Assembly (NCBI GenBank): GCA_944324075.1
Contig: CALUUZ010000013.1
Coordinates: forward strand, 1 to 64,000
Source: Candidatus Mailhella excrementigallinarum
GTDB lineage: Bacteria > Desulfobacterota > Desulfovibrionia > Desulfovibrionales > Desulfovibrionaceae
DNA: 64,000 nucleotides
Direction: 5' to 3'
Shown here: piece after piece, positions 1 through 9,540 of the stretch
Layout of the letters: each line of letters begins with the position of its first letter
Numbering within the stretch: position 1 is the first letter of the stretch
The notes under the pieces: generated by a model
Database searches by the model: none
Told to the model about the DNA's origin: nothing
Seen by the model: only the letters and a program-made list of their open reading frames with translations
Position numbers and translations under genes: made by a program

Positions 1-47
1 CCGCGCTCCTGCGCGAAGCCACCGCCGCCGCCAACGCGAAGAAGTAG
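1..47 (+). CDS. 3' end of an unidentified gene
   Basis: An open frame enters from the left edge and ends at a TAG at 45-47; the visible residues are ALLREATAAANAKK. The Ala/Lys-rich tail and a strong hairpin terminator 27 bases downstream support a real gene end, but too little is visible to name a family. Confidence 0.4.
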   Translation, partial: ALLREATAAANAKK

Positions 48-74
48 GCGGCCGGAACTGTATTGACCTGTGAC

Positions 75-99
75 GGGGAGGCATTGCCTCCCCCTTTTT
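75..99 (+). terminator. Rho-independent terminator
   Basis: GGGGAGGC at 75-82 pairs perfectly with GCCTCCCC at 86-93 around a 3-base loop, followed by a T run at 95-99. It lies just after the partial gene at the left edge and probably ends its transcript. Confidence 0.8.
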
Positions 100-711
100 A
101 TACAGGGGAGATACTGGGAGGGGCAGGCGCCTGTGTCAGACCTGGTACGGAACTGTCCGACGGATGCATTCAGCTGCGGAATGTTCCGGCATGAAAATGG
201 AGAGGCCCCGGCAGGGGAGAGTTTTCCGCCGGGGCCGGGAAGCGTCTCCGGCAAAGGGGGAGCTGCGGAGACGCAACATGGAAATATGTATTGATATCAT
301 AATACGCATATGCGTATATAAATGATGGGACAAGTATACATATTATGCGCATGAATGCAATATTTTTTTATGCATTGAAGGATTATTGTTTTTGAGCAGG
401 AGATGTATGTTTCATGTATACTTTCATGATTGACATGGTATAAAATATGGAATCTTTCTGAAAGAGCTGACGCAGCGGCACTTTTCCTGAACTCCATCAC
501 CTTGTGTCTGGACAGAACCTGATCCGTGTGCGGATGGCAGACAGGAGTATTCATGGTAACTGAAGTCGACGTTTTCACCGGAACAGGCGTTCTGGTGCCT
601 GCAGGACGGGCGGTAAAGACTCCGCTCCGGCATCAGCGGCGCTCCGTCAACAAGTGGCAGCTTCAGGGAAGCGTCATATCTGTTGTTCAGTGTGGATAAT
701 CGGGGCGGAAT
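100..711. other. Intergenic region upstream of the diguanylate cyclase gene
   Basis: About 610 bases without a convincing gene. The middle (roughly 280-440) is markedly AT-rich compared with its surroundings and contains a perfect 16-base palindrome at 302-317, so it probably carries the promoter and control sites of the gene at 712. The short frames here have no family resemblance. Confidence 0.5.
302..317. promoter_or_regulatory. Perfect 16-base palindrome, possible operator
   Basis: ATACGCATATGCGTAT is self-complementary over all 16 bases and sits in the AT-rich part of the gap upstream of the diguanylate cyclase gene. A dimeric regulator site is possible; no specific factor can be named. 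Confidence 0.3.
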
Positions 712-2613
712 ATGATGAGACAGAGTGCTGAAACTCCCCTTTCCTTGCGGCGGGTTACGTTCAGAGTCATGGGAGCTGTTCTTTCTGTCTTAACTCTTGC
801 CGTTTTTTCCTTTTTGTATCTGACGATTCCAGGGCTTCTCCTGCGTGGAGAAAACAGTTATTTTGAAAAACAGTTGAGTTTTATCGAGAAACATATTGAT
901 GATATGAAAAGGAGGGCGGTCATTGCCGCTGATAATATTTCCGTATGGAATGAAACTGCAGAATTTGCAAAAGGAAAAAATATATTTTTTATTGAAGAAA
1001 ACTGGCCAAATACAACACCGCTTGAATACCTTGGATACGATTTTATAATTATAAGAGGTGCGTCAGGAGAAAACTTGTATGCTGAGTTTCATGATCGTGT
1101 GAAAAATAAAATAACATATGAACAGCATGATTTCAGCGATTCCCTGTCAGGTATTGCGGAGAGTGTTCTCGGAAAGAAATATGCGGGGCATGGCATATAT
1201 ATTGAGGATATGGGGGAATCCGGCGCACATGTATATGAAGGTAAGCTTTGTATTCTTGCAGTTATGCCCATTCTTGAAAATTATGAGCAGCAAATCCCCT
1301 ATGGAACGGTTACCATGGGACATGTACTTGATCTGGAATACTTTAATACTGTCATGTTTCAGAACATAACCTCAATATCCATTTTAAATGATGAGCCATC
1401 TCCGGGAGGCGCATCCGTTTATCCCCTGAATGCCGGAGAAATGGGGTTGAAGTTTGCGCTGGATCGTGCGGATGGCGGAATGCCTCTTGACGTGCGCCTG
1501 AATACTCCCCGCATTTTTTATGCGCAGGGCAAAGAAGCGTTGCATGGAGTTTCGCTTTTCATTGTTGCAGCAATGGCAATATCAGTCGCATTATTATATA
1601 TGATTATAAATAAATACTGCATTCGTCCTGTGGAAGACCTGAGCCGGGAAATAGCGTCGGTTTCACCGGAATGCGGTCTCGGCATGGGAAGCCGTGAACA
1701 GTCGCGGGAGTTCGCCGGGCTGCGCCTTGCCGTAAATGACATGCTGCTGCGCCTGAAGGAATCCGGAGTTGCGCTGAATGTTCTGCAAAGCGTGGTTTCC
1801 AACACGGATGTGCATATTATCATTTCCGACGCGGATACGGATGAAGTTCTGTTTGTCAACGAGCCCATGCTCAGCGCGTCGGGGCTGACGGGCAGCCCCG
1901 TGGGCAGAAAATGCTGGCAGCTTGTGCGGCCGCATCAGGACAGGCGCTGCACGGTCTGTTTTTTTGACGAAGCACGGAAAACCGGAAAGCACGTCGTGTG
2001 GGATGATTTTTGCAGGGAAAGCGGCAAAACATACCGCAATACCGGCAGTTTCATAAACTGGTTCGACGGGAGGCCGGTTCGCCTGCATAACCGGATTGAC
2101 ATCACGGAACTCAGAAAAATCGAGGAACTGCGCCACAGCGCAAGGAGCGACGCTCTTACCGGGTTGGGGAACCGCGCAGCCTATCTTGAGAGAGTCGGGG
2201 AGCTGGCTCGCCGGGAGACCAGCCTCGGCGTGGCCTTTATTGATCTTAATGAGTTGAAGTATGTGAATGACAACTACGGCCATTCGCAGGGCGATGCGTA
2301 CATATGTGCGCTGAGCATGGTTTTTTGCCGCCACTTCCGCATGGATGACATTTTTCGGATCGGCGGCGACGAGTTTTTTATCCTGTGCCCCAACATGCCG
2401 GAAGAACTTTTTTACAGAAAGATTAAGGGATTAAGGATGGAATGCGAGGAACGGTTTCCGGGAAGCGTGGCCATGGGGGCGGTCTGGAGCGGACGAAGCG
2501 CCGATATGGAGTCACTGGCGCGCGAGGCCGACAGACTCATGTATGCCGACAAGCAGGGAGGGAAAGCCCTCCGAAAGGGAAAAGCTCCTGCATGGAAACC
2601 TTCCGTTTCCTGA
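712..2613 (+). CDS. Membrane-bound diguanylate cyclase (CHASE4-like, HAMP, PAS, GGDEF)
   Basis: Likely makes the second messenger cyclic di-GMP in response to a periplasmic signal. The 633-residue protein has an N-terminal membrane segment (about 16-43), a periplasmic region with a WNET motif resembling CHASE4 sensors, a second membrane segment (about 278-302), a HAMP-like linker, a PAS-like domain (about 355-465, containing CTVC) and a GGDEF domain (about 475-625). The catalytic RIGGDEF motif is intact near residue 550. The product-inhibition I-site is not evident: the position where RxxD needs its Arg, nine residues before GGDEF, is Phe. Two ATGs are adjacent at 712 and 715. It appears monocistronic. 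Function from family; the signal is unknown. Confidence 0.88.
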   Translation: MMRQSAETPLSLRRVTFRVMGAVLSVLTLAVFSFLYLTIPGLLLRGENSYFEKQLSFIEKHIDDMKRRAVIAADNISVWNETAEFAKGKNIFFIEENWPNTTPLEYLGYDFIIIRGASGENLYAEFHDRVKNKITYEQHDFSDSLSGIAESVLGKKYAGHGIYIEDMGESGAHVYEGKLCILAVMPILENYEQQIPYGTVTMGHVLDLEYFNTVMFQNITSISILNDEPSPGGASVYPLNAGEMGLKFALDRADGGMPLDVRLNTPRIFYAQGKEALHGVSLFIVAAMAISVALLYMIINKYCIRPVEDLSREIASVSPECGLGMGSREQSREFAGLRLAVNDMLLRLKESGVALNVLQSVVSNTDVHIIISDADTDEVLFVNEPMLSASGLTGSPVGRKCWQLVRPHQDRRCTVCFFDEARKTGKHVVWDDFCRESGKTYRNTGSFINWFDGRPVRLHNRIDITELRKIEELRHSARSDALTGLGNRAAYLERVGELARRETSLGVAFIDLNELKYVNDNYGHSQGDAYICALSMVFCRHFRMDDIFRIGGDEFFILCPNMPEELFYRKIKGLRMECEERFPGSVAMGAVWSGRSADMESLAREADRLMYADKQGGKALRKGKAPAWKPSVS

Positions 2614-2704
2614 TGATTCCTGGAGTCCGGCCCTCCGGCTTTGCGGAGGAGTCCCGCGTTGCCCGGTTCCGGAAAGCCTTTCATTTTGGCTCTGTTCAAA
2701 TCTT

Positions 2705-2838
2705 AGAGCATTTCGCTCATGAAATGCTCTGCTTCAGTCGAGCAGGGCGAGACTGAAGCCGCTCCGATGGAGGCATGAAACCTGCGGGCCGGAACACAGG
2801 GTCCTGACCGGCAGATATTTTCAATGGCAAAACGTCCA
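2705..2838 (+). repeat. R1 dispersed element, short form
   Basis: Begins with a perfect 10-bp-stem hairpin at 2705-2730 (AGAGCATTTC, 6-base loop, GAAATGCTCT) and ends with the R1 right module GGAGGCATGAAACCTGCGGG, then GGCAGATATTTTC, then GCAAAACG near 2835. The long middle section seen in other copies is missing. Almost the same sequence recurs at 49031. Confidence 0.8.
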
Positions 2839-2879
2839 GGTTGACGATCCGCTCAGGAGGCACAGGCGCTGTTCAGGTT

Positions 2880-3112
2880 GAGCGGCAACGTCCGCAGCCT
2901 TCTGCCCGTGCGGAACACGGGCAGAAGGCTGCATGTATCCTGCTCACGCCTTTGTGCGGCTGCGCCGCATAAAGGTTCCGCTCCGTGAAGCATTGCTTCC
3001 GCGACCTCCGGATGATGCTCGATCGGCCTTGCCGATACTCGTTCTCGCTTGCGTTTTGCGCGGAAAACGCTGCGCCCGCGCCTTCGGCGGCCAGGGTTGT
3101 CAAGCAGAGCCT
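2880..3112. repeat. R3-related hairpin-rich sequence
   Basis: Contains a perfect 17-bp stem (2894-2910 with 2916-2932, 5-base loop) and a second hairpin around 2950-2976. The segment with CCCGTG, GGAACACGGGC and CTGCATGTAT resembles, in reverse complement, the R3 element at 45965-46331. It has no coding features and looks like a decayed element fragment. Confidence 0.5.
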
Positions 3113-3119
3113 TCATTTT

Positions 3120-5540
3120 TTAACTCTGTTTCTGCCGCTGTTTCTCCGCATCGAGGGCTGCATCGGATACGGGAATGTTTTCCGCTTCTGCCGGGGCGGC
3201 GGCTCCTCCTTCGGAGTTCCTGATATGCACATCCAGCTGCGGGAAGGATATTTCGATGCCGTTCTGTGTGAACAGTTCGTTCACTCGCAGGCGGATATCC
3301 GTCATGGTTGACGCGCCGTGGTCGATATCCGCCACCCAGTAACGGAGAATGAGGTTGAGCGAGGAGGCGGCAAAGTCGTCAAAGAATACCGCCGGAGCGG
3401 GATAGCGCAGAACCCTGGGATGCTCGTCCGCAATCTGGGCGAGCAGCTTCATGCACAGTTGCAGATCCGAGCCGTAGGCCACGCCCACGGCGATCTGGCG
3501 GCGCACGCGGCGTCCGTTGTGCGTCCAGTTGGTGAATGTGGACGAAAGAAACTGTGAATTGGGTATGAATACCACGGCATTGTCATACGTTTCCACCTGG
3601 GTGGAACGGATATCCACCTTGCGCACCACGCCGAGGATGCCGCCCACTTCCACCACGTCGCCCTCGCGTATGATCCGTCCGAAAATGACCATGAGGCCGC
3701 TGGTAAAGTTCTGGACGATGTTCTGCATGCCGAAGCCCACGCCCACGCTGAGGCCCCCGGCCACGACAGTGAGGCTGGTCAGGCTGAAGCCCAGGCTGCT
3801 CAGAACGTAAAGGATGAAAAAGGCCCAGAGGGCATAGGTATATGTGGTCTGAAAGGGACCTATAAGACTGGGGTTCAGCGCCACTCCCTGGCGGCGCAGG
3901 CTGTTCATGAAGGTTTTGCCCACGGAAATGAGGGAGCGGGTCAGATAGAAGGCGATGAAGATGCTCACTACCTGCATGGCGTTGAATGACACCTTGCCGA
4001 CGTTGAAGCCCAGTGTCGCGACATGCTCCAGAAGATACGCCCCTCCTGGATAGGCCAGAATCCAGAGGATGGGGGCCGCGCTCACCACCAGCATGACGGC
4101 GGGGATGGCCAGAGCCATGCCGATGCCGGCCACCAGACCGCGCCATCCCTCCTGCGGAAAGACATCTTCCAGTTTCGTGCCCGTGTGCAGCAGGGCCACA
4201 GCCTGCTGTACGCACACGGACAGAGCCGTCCAGACCATGATGACCAGAATGGCAAGCCGGACGAGGCCGAACAGCGTCAGGGCAAGACTGAACCAGCACA
4301 TGACAGTGAAACCTGCCATGAGAACGCGCACGATCCTGTCGGTTTCCGGCGTCCGTTTGTGCAGCCTCCAGAGAATGAAGGATTGCACGCCCAGCCATGT
4401 CAGGGAGAGAAAAAGCGGGAATGGATCGAAATACAGCAGCATCATGCCGATAAACAAGGGCACGAACATGGGCCAGAGCGGGGAACGGCGCGGAAGATCC
4501 GGCTTGTCAAAGGCATGCAGATCCCAGGCCATGTTCATCTGCCCCCAGCACAGACTCATGGTGCCGAACGAGGCGATAATCTGGTACATTTTGCCGTTGG
4601 ACCATGCCGCGAAGTGCAGCGCCAGCCCCAGCGCCAGCCAGAATGCGCTGTTGCGCATGATGCGCCCCCATACTTCGCGCACCATGGCGGGCGCTCTGGC
4701 CGCGGCCCTGTTCAGCACGGCAAGAAGCGCCAGCAGCGGCGCGAGCAGAACAAGCATGCGTACCAGAACCAGCACCCACGCGCCGGGAGTCTGGGGAATT
4801 TCCGTACTCAGGCGCAGGGAGAGCACTTCCCGCACGGAACTCGTCTTTTCCAGTTCGTCATCCCAGTGCGAGGGGTCCAGCAGCTTGCCCGAAGCGGAAA
4901 GGTAATAATTGCGCCACAGTGAAGGCATGTCCGCGCGCAGGCTGCTTTCCAGATCCCTGAGCGAGGTCTGGAGACTGAGTATCGGGGCAAGAGCATTGTC
5001 CACCTGCCGCTGCATGGCGTCGAGGCGCCTGCCCAGATCCGTGAGCTGGGCGTTGAGTTCGCGGATGGAAGGCGTGGACAGGGTTGTCGAATCATTTTGC
5101 AGGGAACTCAGTTCCTCATAAGCATCGCGCAGGTTCCTGATTCCCGTTTCAAGGGGAGCCGATATTCTTGTCAGCTCTTCCAGCAGTCTGCGTCCCCGTT
5201 CCACCAGGACAGTGAGTTCGGCAGGCATGTTGCGGCTGACTTCCGCGATGGCGGAAAGCTTTTCATATTCTTCCCGTGCCCTTCCGGAGTGCTGTCCCGC
5301 ACTGGATGCCCGTTCGCTCAGCATCTGCTGAAAGGCGTCGGCATCGGCCTGAAGGCGCTTCAATTGCTTGAGGCGGGTGGACATGATGCCTTCCCATATA
5401 TCCTGCACGCTTTCATCCGGCTGGGCAGGGGAAGATGCCGGCTGCACGGCGGAGGGGGTGTCGGGGGATGCGCCGTGCAGCGGAACAGGGCAGAGCAGGC
5501 AGAAGGACAGAAGAACAAGAAATGCCGGTGAACGGATCAT
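3120..5540 (-). CDS. Large MscS-family mechanosensitive channel
   Basis: Probably a tension-gated inner-membrane channel that releases solutes on osmotic downshift. I choose the ATG at 5538-5540 because AGGAG lies 5 bases upstream and a signal peptide follows (MIRSPAFLVLLSFCLL, cleavage near AHGA-type residues about 22); the open frame runs further upstream but through repeat DNA. The 806-residue protein has a periplasmic coiled-coil region (about 55-200), many membrane segments (about 255-600), then the MscS pore and beta domain (about 585-795). The pore helix is Gly/Ala-rich (VAGGLSVGVGFGMQNIVQNF) and is followed by the GDVVEVGG beta-domain start. Length and layout resemble MscK/YbiO-type channels rather than the 286-residue MscS. 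Confidence 0.88.
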   Translation of the reverse strand: MIRSPAFLVLLSFCLLCPVPLHGASPDTPSAVQPASSPAQPDESVQDIWEGIMSTRLKQLKRLQADADAFQQMLSERASSAGQHSGRAREEYEKLSAIAEVSRNMPAELTVLVERGRRLLEELTRISAPLETGIRNLRDAYEELSSLQNDSTTLSTPSIRELNAQLTDLGRRLDAMQRQVDNALAPILSLQTSLRDLESSLRADMPSLWRNYYLSASGKLLDPSHWDDELEKTSSVREVLSLRLSTEIPQTPGAWVLVLVRMLVLLAPLLALLAVLNRAAARAPAMVREVWGRIMRNSAFWLALGLALHFAAWSNGKMYQIIASFGTMSLCWGQMNMAWDLHAFDKPDLPRRSPLWPMFVPLFIGMMLLYFDPFPLFLSLTWLGVQSFILWRLHKRTPETDRIVRVLMAGFTVMCWFSLALTLFGLVRLAILVIMVWTALSVCVQQAVALLHTGTKLEDVFPQEGWRGLVAGIGMALAIPAVMLVVSAAPILWILAYPGGAYLLEHVATLGFNVGKVSFNAMQVVSIFIAFYLTRSLISVGKTFMNSLRRQGVALNPSLIGPFQTTYTYALWAFFILYVLSSLGFSLTSLTVVAGGLSVGVGFGMQNIVQNFTSGLMVIFGRIIREGDVVEVGGILGVVRKVDIRSTQVETYDNAVVFIPNSQFLSSTFTNWTHNGRRVRRQIAVGVAYGSDLQLCMKLLAQIADEHPRVLRYPAPAVFFDDFAASSLNLILRYWVADIDHGASTMTDIRLRVNELFTQNGIEISFPQLDVHIRNSEGGAAAPAEAENIPVSDAALDAEKQRQKQS

Positions 5541-5997
5541 GGGAACTCCTTGCCGCGCGTGTTGTGGGAAGAACCGGAGTCGCCGCGGATATGGCGGACG
5601 GGGAAAGGGAAGGGCGCGGCGCGGCCATCTTGCCGGTTCGGGCGGATATTCAGCCAGTATTTTTTCTGGCAATATCCCCCGGAACCGCTTGAGATGAGGC
5701 CCGTTTCCCCTTTCTTCATCAAAAATTCCCCTATGGTTTGAAACCTCCCCCTTCAGGGGAAAAAGAACTGCTGACAAAACGGCGAAGCCGCTGAAGTCCT
5801 TTTCCGCAATCCTTCCCATATGGGAGGGGCATGCGGGGGGAGACACCGCCGCGAAGCTGTTCGCGGCCGACTGAAGGTATCGTCCGGTATCCGGCATTGC
5901 CGCAATGCGCCTGCCGTTGCTCCGGAGGAGGCATGAAACCTGCTGATGAGAGCATGGGGCTGGTCATGGATAATCCCGGAGTTGAACCGCTGTGCCG
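5541..5997. other. Gap holding an R2 repeat
   Basis: No gene is supported. From about 5714 to 5980 it contains an R2 copy continued by an R1-like right module. The first part (5541-5713) carries the ribosome-binding site and presumed promoter of the channel gene. Confidence 0.5.
5714..5980 (+). repeat. R2 dispersed element joined to an R1-like right module
   Basis: Starts TTCATCAAAAATTCCC, then GGTTTGAAACCTCC, TTCAGGGGAAAAAG, CTGACAAAACGGCGAAGCCG. The same series of blocks occurs at 9318, 52200 and, inverted, at 54783. The end (about 5925-5970: GGAGGCATGAAACCTGC, AGCATGGGGCTGG) matches the right part of R1. Confidence 0.7.
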
Positions 5998-6669
5998 TTA
6001 TCTGGCCCGGATGACGAACGGCAGACTTACATTGGCGGCGTGGCCGTCCGGCGGCGGGGTGATGACGCCGGGCTGGAGCAGGGCGCGCATGATGGCGGAA
6101 TCAAGCTGTGGAATGCCGGAACTCTGTTCCATCTGGCAGGCAGCAAGGGAGCCGTCCTGCCGGATCATGAGCCGGGCAACGGCATTGTATTCCCCCTGTG
6201 GAATACCTTCCGGCATGGTGAAATGGGGGTAGGCGTTTTCCTTGATGATATCGGCGTAGCTCTTGCGGGGCAGCGGCTCTTCAACTGCTCCGGCCGGGAG
6301 GCCGGTATCGTCATAGGAAAAGCTGATCGCCACTTCCGCCGGAGCGCCGTTCGGCGGCGGAGGAAAATTCCCCGCTTTGGCCACGGCCGCGCAGATGGCG
6401 TCGTCAACCAGGGCGTCGCCGGAACTCACGCTGATCTCGCAGGAAAAGGGGCGTCCTTCTCCCGTAAGACGCACAATGACAATACTGAGCCCCTTGGCGC
6501 CGGTCGGCCGCGTCCAGTGCTGAAGCACCTTTTCCATTACCTTTGCGCCGTAGCCGGCGTTGAAGTCGGCGCTTGCGGTCAGGGCCGCAGCCGGAGACGC
6601 GTGCGGTCCGGAAAGCGCGCATGCCAGAAGAACAGCCCCCGACCGCAGGCCCGGGGCGAAGCGAAGCAT
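5998..6669 (-). CDS. Secreted protein with two TonB-C-like repeats
   Basis: Last gene of the tol-like operon. From the ATG at 6667-6669 (223 residues) it has a signal peptide (MLRFAPGLRSGAVLLACALS, cleavage near SPAAA) and two tandem copies of a TonB/TolA C-terminal-like unit: CEISVSSGDALVDDAI followed by FPPPP, and CQMEQSSGIPQLDSAI followed by TPPPDG. The TolA/TonB-like neighbour has one such unit (CRIEQSSGRPDFDASAV, LPPPP). No transmembrane anchor or proline-rich spacer is present, so it is probably a free periplasmic partner rather than an energy transducer. A start 15 codons upstream (6714) is also possible; neither has a clear ribosome-binding site. Confidence 0.65.
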   Translation of the reverse strand: MLRFAPGLRSGAVLLACALSGPHASPAAALTASADFNAGYGAKVMEKVLQHWTRPTGAKGLSIVIVRLTGEGRPFSCEISVSSGDALVDDAICAAVAKAGNFPPPPNGAPAEVAISFSYDDTGLPAGAVEEPLPRKSYADIIKENAYPHFTMPEGIPQGEYNAVARLMIRQDGSLAACQMEQSSGIPQLDSAIMRALLQPGVITPPPDGHAANVSLPFVIRAR

Positions 6670-6848
6670 GGAAACGCGGGATTTCTGTCCGCTGCGGTAA
6701 TGAAGGTCATGCATGCAGGCAGTATACACGGAGGAAGGGGGATGCGGCAAGCGCAGCCTGCGGCGGATGGAATGCGGCAAATCCGCGCGCGGCTCGTCCC
6801 TGCATGTTCCGGGCAGAAATATGCAGGGACGAGCCGTGCGGGCAGGCA

Positions 6849-7838
6849 TCAGCGCCCGGCCAACTGCTGTGCGTTGAAGTTGATAAGCAGATCCTGCTGG
6901 GCAGGAGTAGGGGGGGGAGGCAGCTTCTTGGTGCGCAGCACCGCATTAACCGCCGAGGCGTCAAAGTCCGGACGGCCGGAACTTTGCTCGATGCGGCAGT
7001 CAAGCACCCCTCCGTCGGGAGCCAGTCTGATGCGTACCCCGGCCACAAGATTTTCCCGCGAATAGGTAGGCATGCTCCAGTTCGGCTGAACGGCAAGAAT
7101 GACCTGTCCAACATAGACGTCATAGATGCCGCCCCCTCCGGGACCGGAACCCGAACCTCCCCCTCCGCCGACACCTCCGCTGCCGGTTTCGCGGGCAAGC
7201 TCCTCCAGCGCTCTGGCGGCGGAAGACGCGTTCTGTTTCCCCCCCCGGGAAGTTTCCCGGCGCACGTCGGCCAGAGCGTCTTCAAGGGCGCTGCGGCGCG
7301 GCTTTTTCTGCTCTCTGGGAGGAGGGGCGGGCTTGGGAGCTTCCTTTTTCGGTGTTTCCCTTTTGGGTTCCGTTTTTTTCGGTTCCTTCGGGGGATCGGG
7401 TCTGGGGGCTTCCTTTTTCGGTTCTGTTTCCCCGTTTTTTTTGTCCGGTTCCGGTTTCTTTTGCGGCTTTGGCTCTTCCGGTTCGGAAGGGATGGGCACG
7501 GCCGCCGGCGTACGATCGGGAAGTTCCACCGGAGCAGGAAGATCCGGCTGGGCGTCGGGAACCGGGGGCATCTCCGGAAGGGCGGGCAGTTCAGGGGCTG
7601 CATCCGGCTGGGCGTCAGGCAGATCCGCGCCTCGTTCCGGCTGCGGGTCAGGAGTTTTTTCCGGGCGCGCGCCGAGCACGGGAGAGGGCAGTTCCTCTCC
7701 TCCGGGCGCGCCCATGACCAGGCTCACCTGATAGGACTGGCGCTGCAGATCCACCGGAGTATCACCCGGCCAGAACAGCATGAGGGCAAGTACGCCTCCG
7801 TGGAGCAGCAGAGAGAGGATAATGCTTTCGATACGCAT
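6849..7838 (-). CDS. TolA/TonB-type envelope-spanning protein
   Basis: Expected to couple the TolQ/TolR proton motor to the outer membrane. The 329 residues show the classic layout: one N-terminal membrane anchor (about 5-23), a long Pro/Glu/Lys-rich spacer (about 50-190), an acidic/basic helix, a Gly/Ser hinge (about 213-237) and a TonB/TolA C-terminal domain (about 240-329). It lies 21 bases after tolR. By context it acts as the TolA of this system, though TolA and TonB cannot be told apart from the C-terminal domain alone. Confidence 0.8.
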   Translation of the reverse strand: MRIESIILSLLLHGGVLALMLFWPGDTPVDLQRQSYQVSLVMGAPGGEELPSPVLGARPEKTPDPQPERGADLPDAQPDAAPELPALPEMPPVPDAQPDLPAPVELPDRTPAAVPIPSEPEEPKPQKKPEPDKKNGETEPKKEAPRPDPPKEPKKTEPKRETPKKEAPKPAPPPREQKKPRRSALEDALADVRRETSRGGKQNASSAARALEELARETGSGGVGGGGGSGSGPGGGGIYDVYVGQVILAVQPNWSMPTYSRENLVAGVRIRLAPDGGVLDCRIEQSSGRPDFDASAVNAVLRTKKLPPPPTPAQQDLLINFNAQQLAGR

Positions 7839-7859
7839 GAGTGCAGCCGTGCGGCAGAA

Positions 7860-8309
<450 letters not shown>

Positions 8310-8310
8310 T

Positions 8311-9003
8311 TCAGGCTCCCTGCCGGGTGGCGGCCCGGGCCGACTGGGCGTTGAGTTCTCGCTGGACGCGGTTCAGAAAGGTACCTGCAAAATTGACAAG
8401 CCGGGTTTCAATGCCGCCGAGTTTTCCCAGAAAGAGATTATAGGCCACGGAAGCTGGAATTGCCACAACCAGACCAATGGCAGTGGCGATGAGAGCTTCG
8501 GAGATGCCCGGCGCGACGGTGGCAAGGGAGGCCGATTTCATAAGCCCGATGGCGTGGAAGGAGTGCATGATGCCCCATACCGTGCCGAACAGACCGATGA
8601 AGGGCGCGGCGTTGGCCACAGTGGCGAGAAAGGCGAGAGCGGCGTTGAGACGGCTCATTTCCTGCCCCACTCCCTGTGACAGGGCGCGGCGCACATTGTC
8701 CACCACGACGGCCTCACTGGCTCCGGCCTCCTTGGAACGGTTGAATTCCAGCACGCCGTGCTGGGCGACGGCATAGAGGGGGGAAGAGGGGTCGCTTCCA
8801 AGGCTTTGCACCGCCTCGCGCAGATCGCGGGCCCGTTCAAACCGCTCATGCCCGGTTCTGGCTTTTCTGGCGGCGGAACCGAGGCTGATCCATTTGCCGA
8901 AGATAATGGCCCAACTGCTCAGCGACATGAGCGTCAGCAGGGCCATGATGAGTTTCACGGTAAGGGTGGCGCCCGCAATGAGGGACCAGAAGCTGTATTC
9001 CAT
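8311..9003 (-). CDS. tolQ: TolQ/ExbB-type proton-channel protein
   Basis: Three-helix inner-membrane motor protein: 230 residues with a first helix at about 8-36, a large cytoplasmic loop, and the conserved MotA/TolQ/ExbB pair of helices (ANAAPFIGLFGTVWGIM and SEALIATAIGLVVAIPA). First gene of the operon tolQ, tolR, tolA-like, tandem TonB-C protein. Its ATG at 9001-9003 follows GGAG with good spacing. TolB, Pal and YbgC, which often follow, are absent here. Confidence 0.9.
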   Translation of the reverse strand: MEYSFWSLIAGATLTVKLIMALLTLMSLSSWAIIFGKWISLGSAARKARTGHERFERARDLREAVQSLGSDPSSPLYAVAQHGVLEFNRSKEAGASEAVVVDNVRRALSQGVGQEMSRLNAALAFLATVANAAPFIGLFGTVWGIMHSFHAIGLMKSASLATVAPGISEALIATAIGLVVAIPASVAYNLFLGKLGGIETRLVNFAGTFLNRVQRELNAQSARAATRQGA

Positions 9004-9540
9004 GTAATGACTCCGTAACTGTCAAAATACGGTTCGGGCTGACGGAATGAGCCGCCGGCCGGTACCGGAGGGGGGATGCCGGCCGATTCCTTTGCGGAAG
9101 GGGAACAGGAAGCGGCTGAACGGACCGCCGGGGATTCCTTTTTTCGCGCGGAGGACAGGGCCGCGTTCTCCGTCCGGTCTTGTCCCGGGCGGAGAACGTC
9201 GCAATCGCGGATTGAAACATAAACGCCGCGCGGTCCGGATGCAACGAAAATTTCCTGCGGTTCCCGGAAAGGGCCGGATTCCGTTCGCTCGACAGAAAGT
9301 GTTTTTTTTGCGAGAATCCTCTTATCGAAAACTCCTTTTGGTTTGGAACCTCCCTTTCAGGGGAAAAGTGTTCCTGACAAGACGGCGAAGCCGATGCGGC
9401 GCCATGTTCCGGCGTCGTGCGGAGCCTGCGGGCCGGAGCATGGGGCTGGTCGGCAGAGGTTTTCATCTGCAGAATGCACTGGGAAGACATTCAGGCGGAA
9501 ACACCGGACATGCCCGGACTGCCTTCCTGACGGGGAAAGC
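9004..9540. other. Divergent gap between the tol operon and pyruvate kinase
   Basis: No gene is supported. The left part should hold the tolQ promoter; the right part (about 9318-9480) is an R2/R1 mosaic repeat that probably overlaps or lies just upstream of the pyk promoter. Confidence 0.5.
9318..9480 (+). repeat. R2 element fused to the right half of R1
   Basis: The R2 blocks (GGTTTGGAACCTCCCTTTCA, GGGGAAAAGTGTTCCTGAC, AAGACGGCGAAGCCGATG) run straight into R1 right-module sequence (GGAGCCTGCGGGCCGGAGCA, GGGGCTGGTCGGCAGA, TTTTCATCTGCAGAATGC). This is the clearest mosaic of the two families. Confidence 0.7.

Larger units (their letters stand above)
2614..3119. other. Repeat-filled gap between convergent genes
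   Basis: About 500 bases between the convergent diguanylate cyclase and MscS-type genes. It holds an R1 repeat copy (2705-2838) followed by a hairpin-rich stretch related to R3 (about 2880-3112). No convincing gene is seen. Confidence 0.6.

Noticed and set aside
4023..4922. Long plus-strand frames opposite the MscS-type gene
   Set aside because: They lack family features and ribosome-binding sites and lie entirely within a clear minus-strand membrane-protein gene; GC-rich codon use creates such shadow frames.
5541..5897. N-terminal extension of the MscS-type protein
   Set aside because: The extension runs through an R2 repeat and non-conserved sequence; the ATG at 5540 has a ribosome-binding site and a signal peptide.
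9343..9540. N-terminal extension of pyruvate kinase
   Set aside because: It would translate repeat DNA. The ATG at 9541 gives the exact family start.
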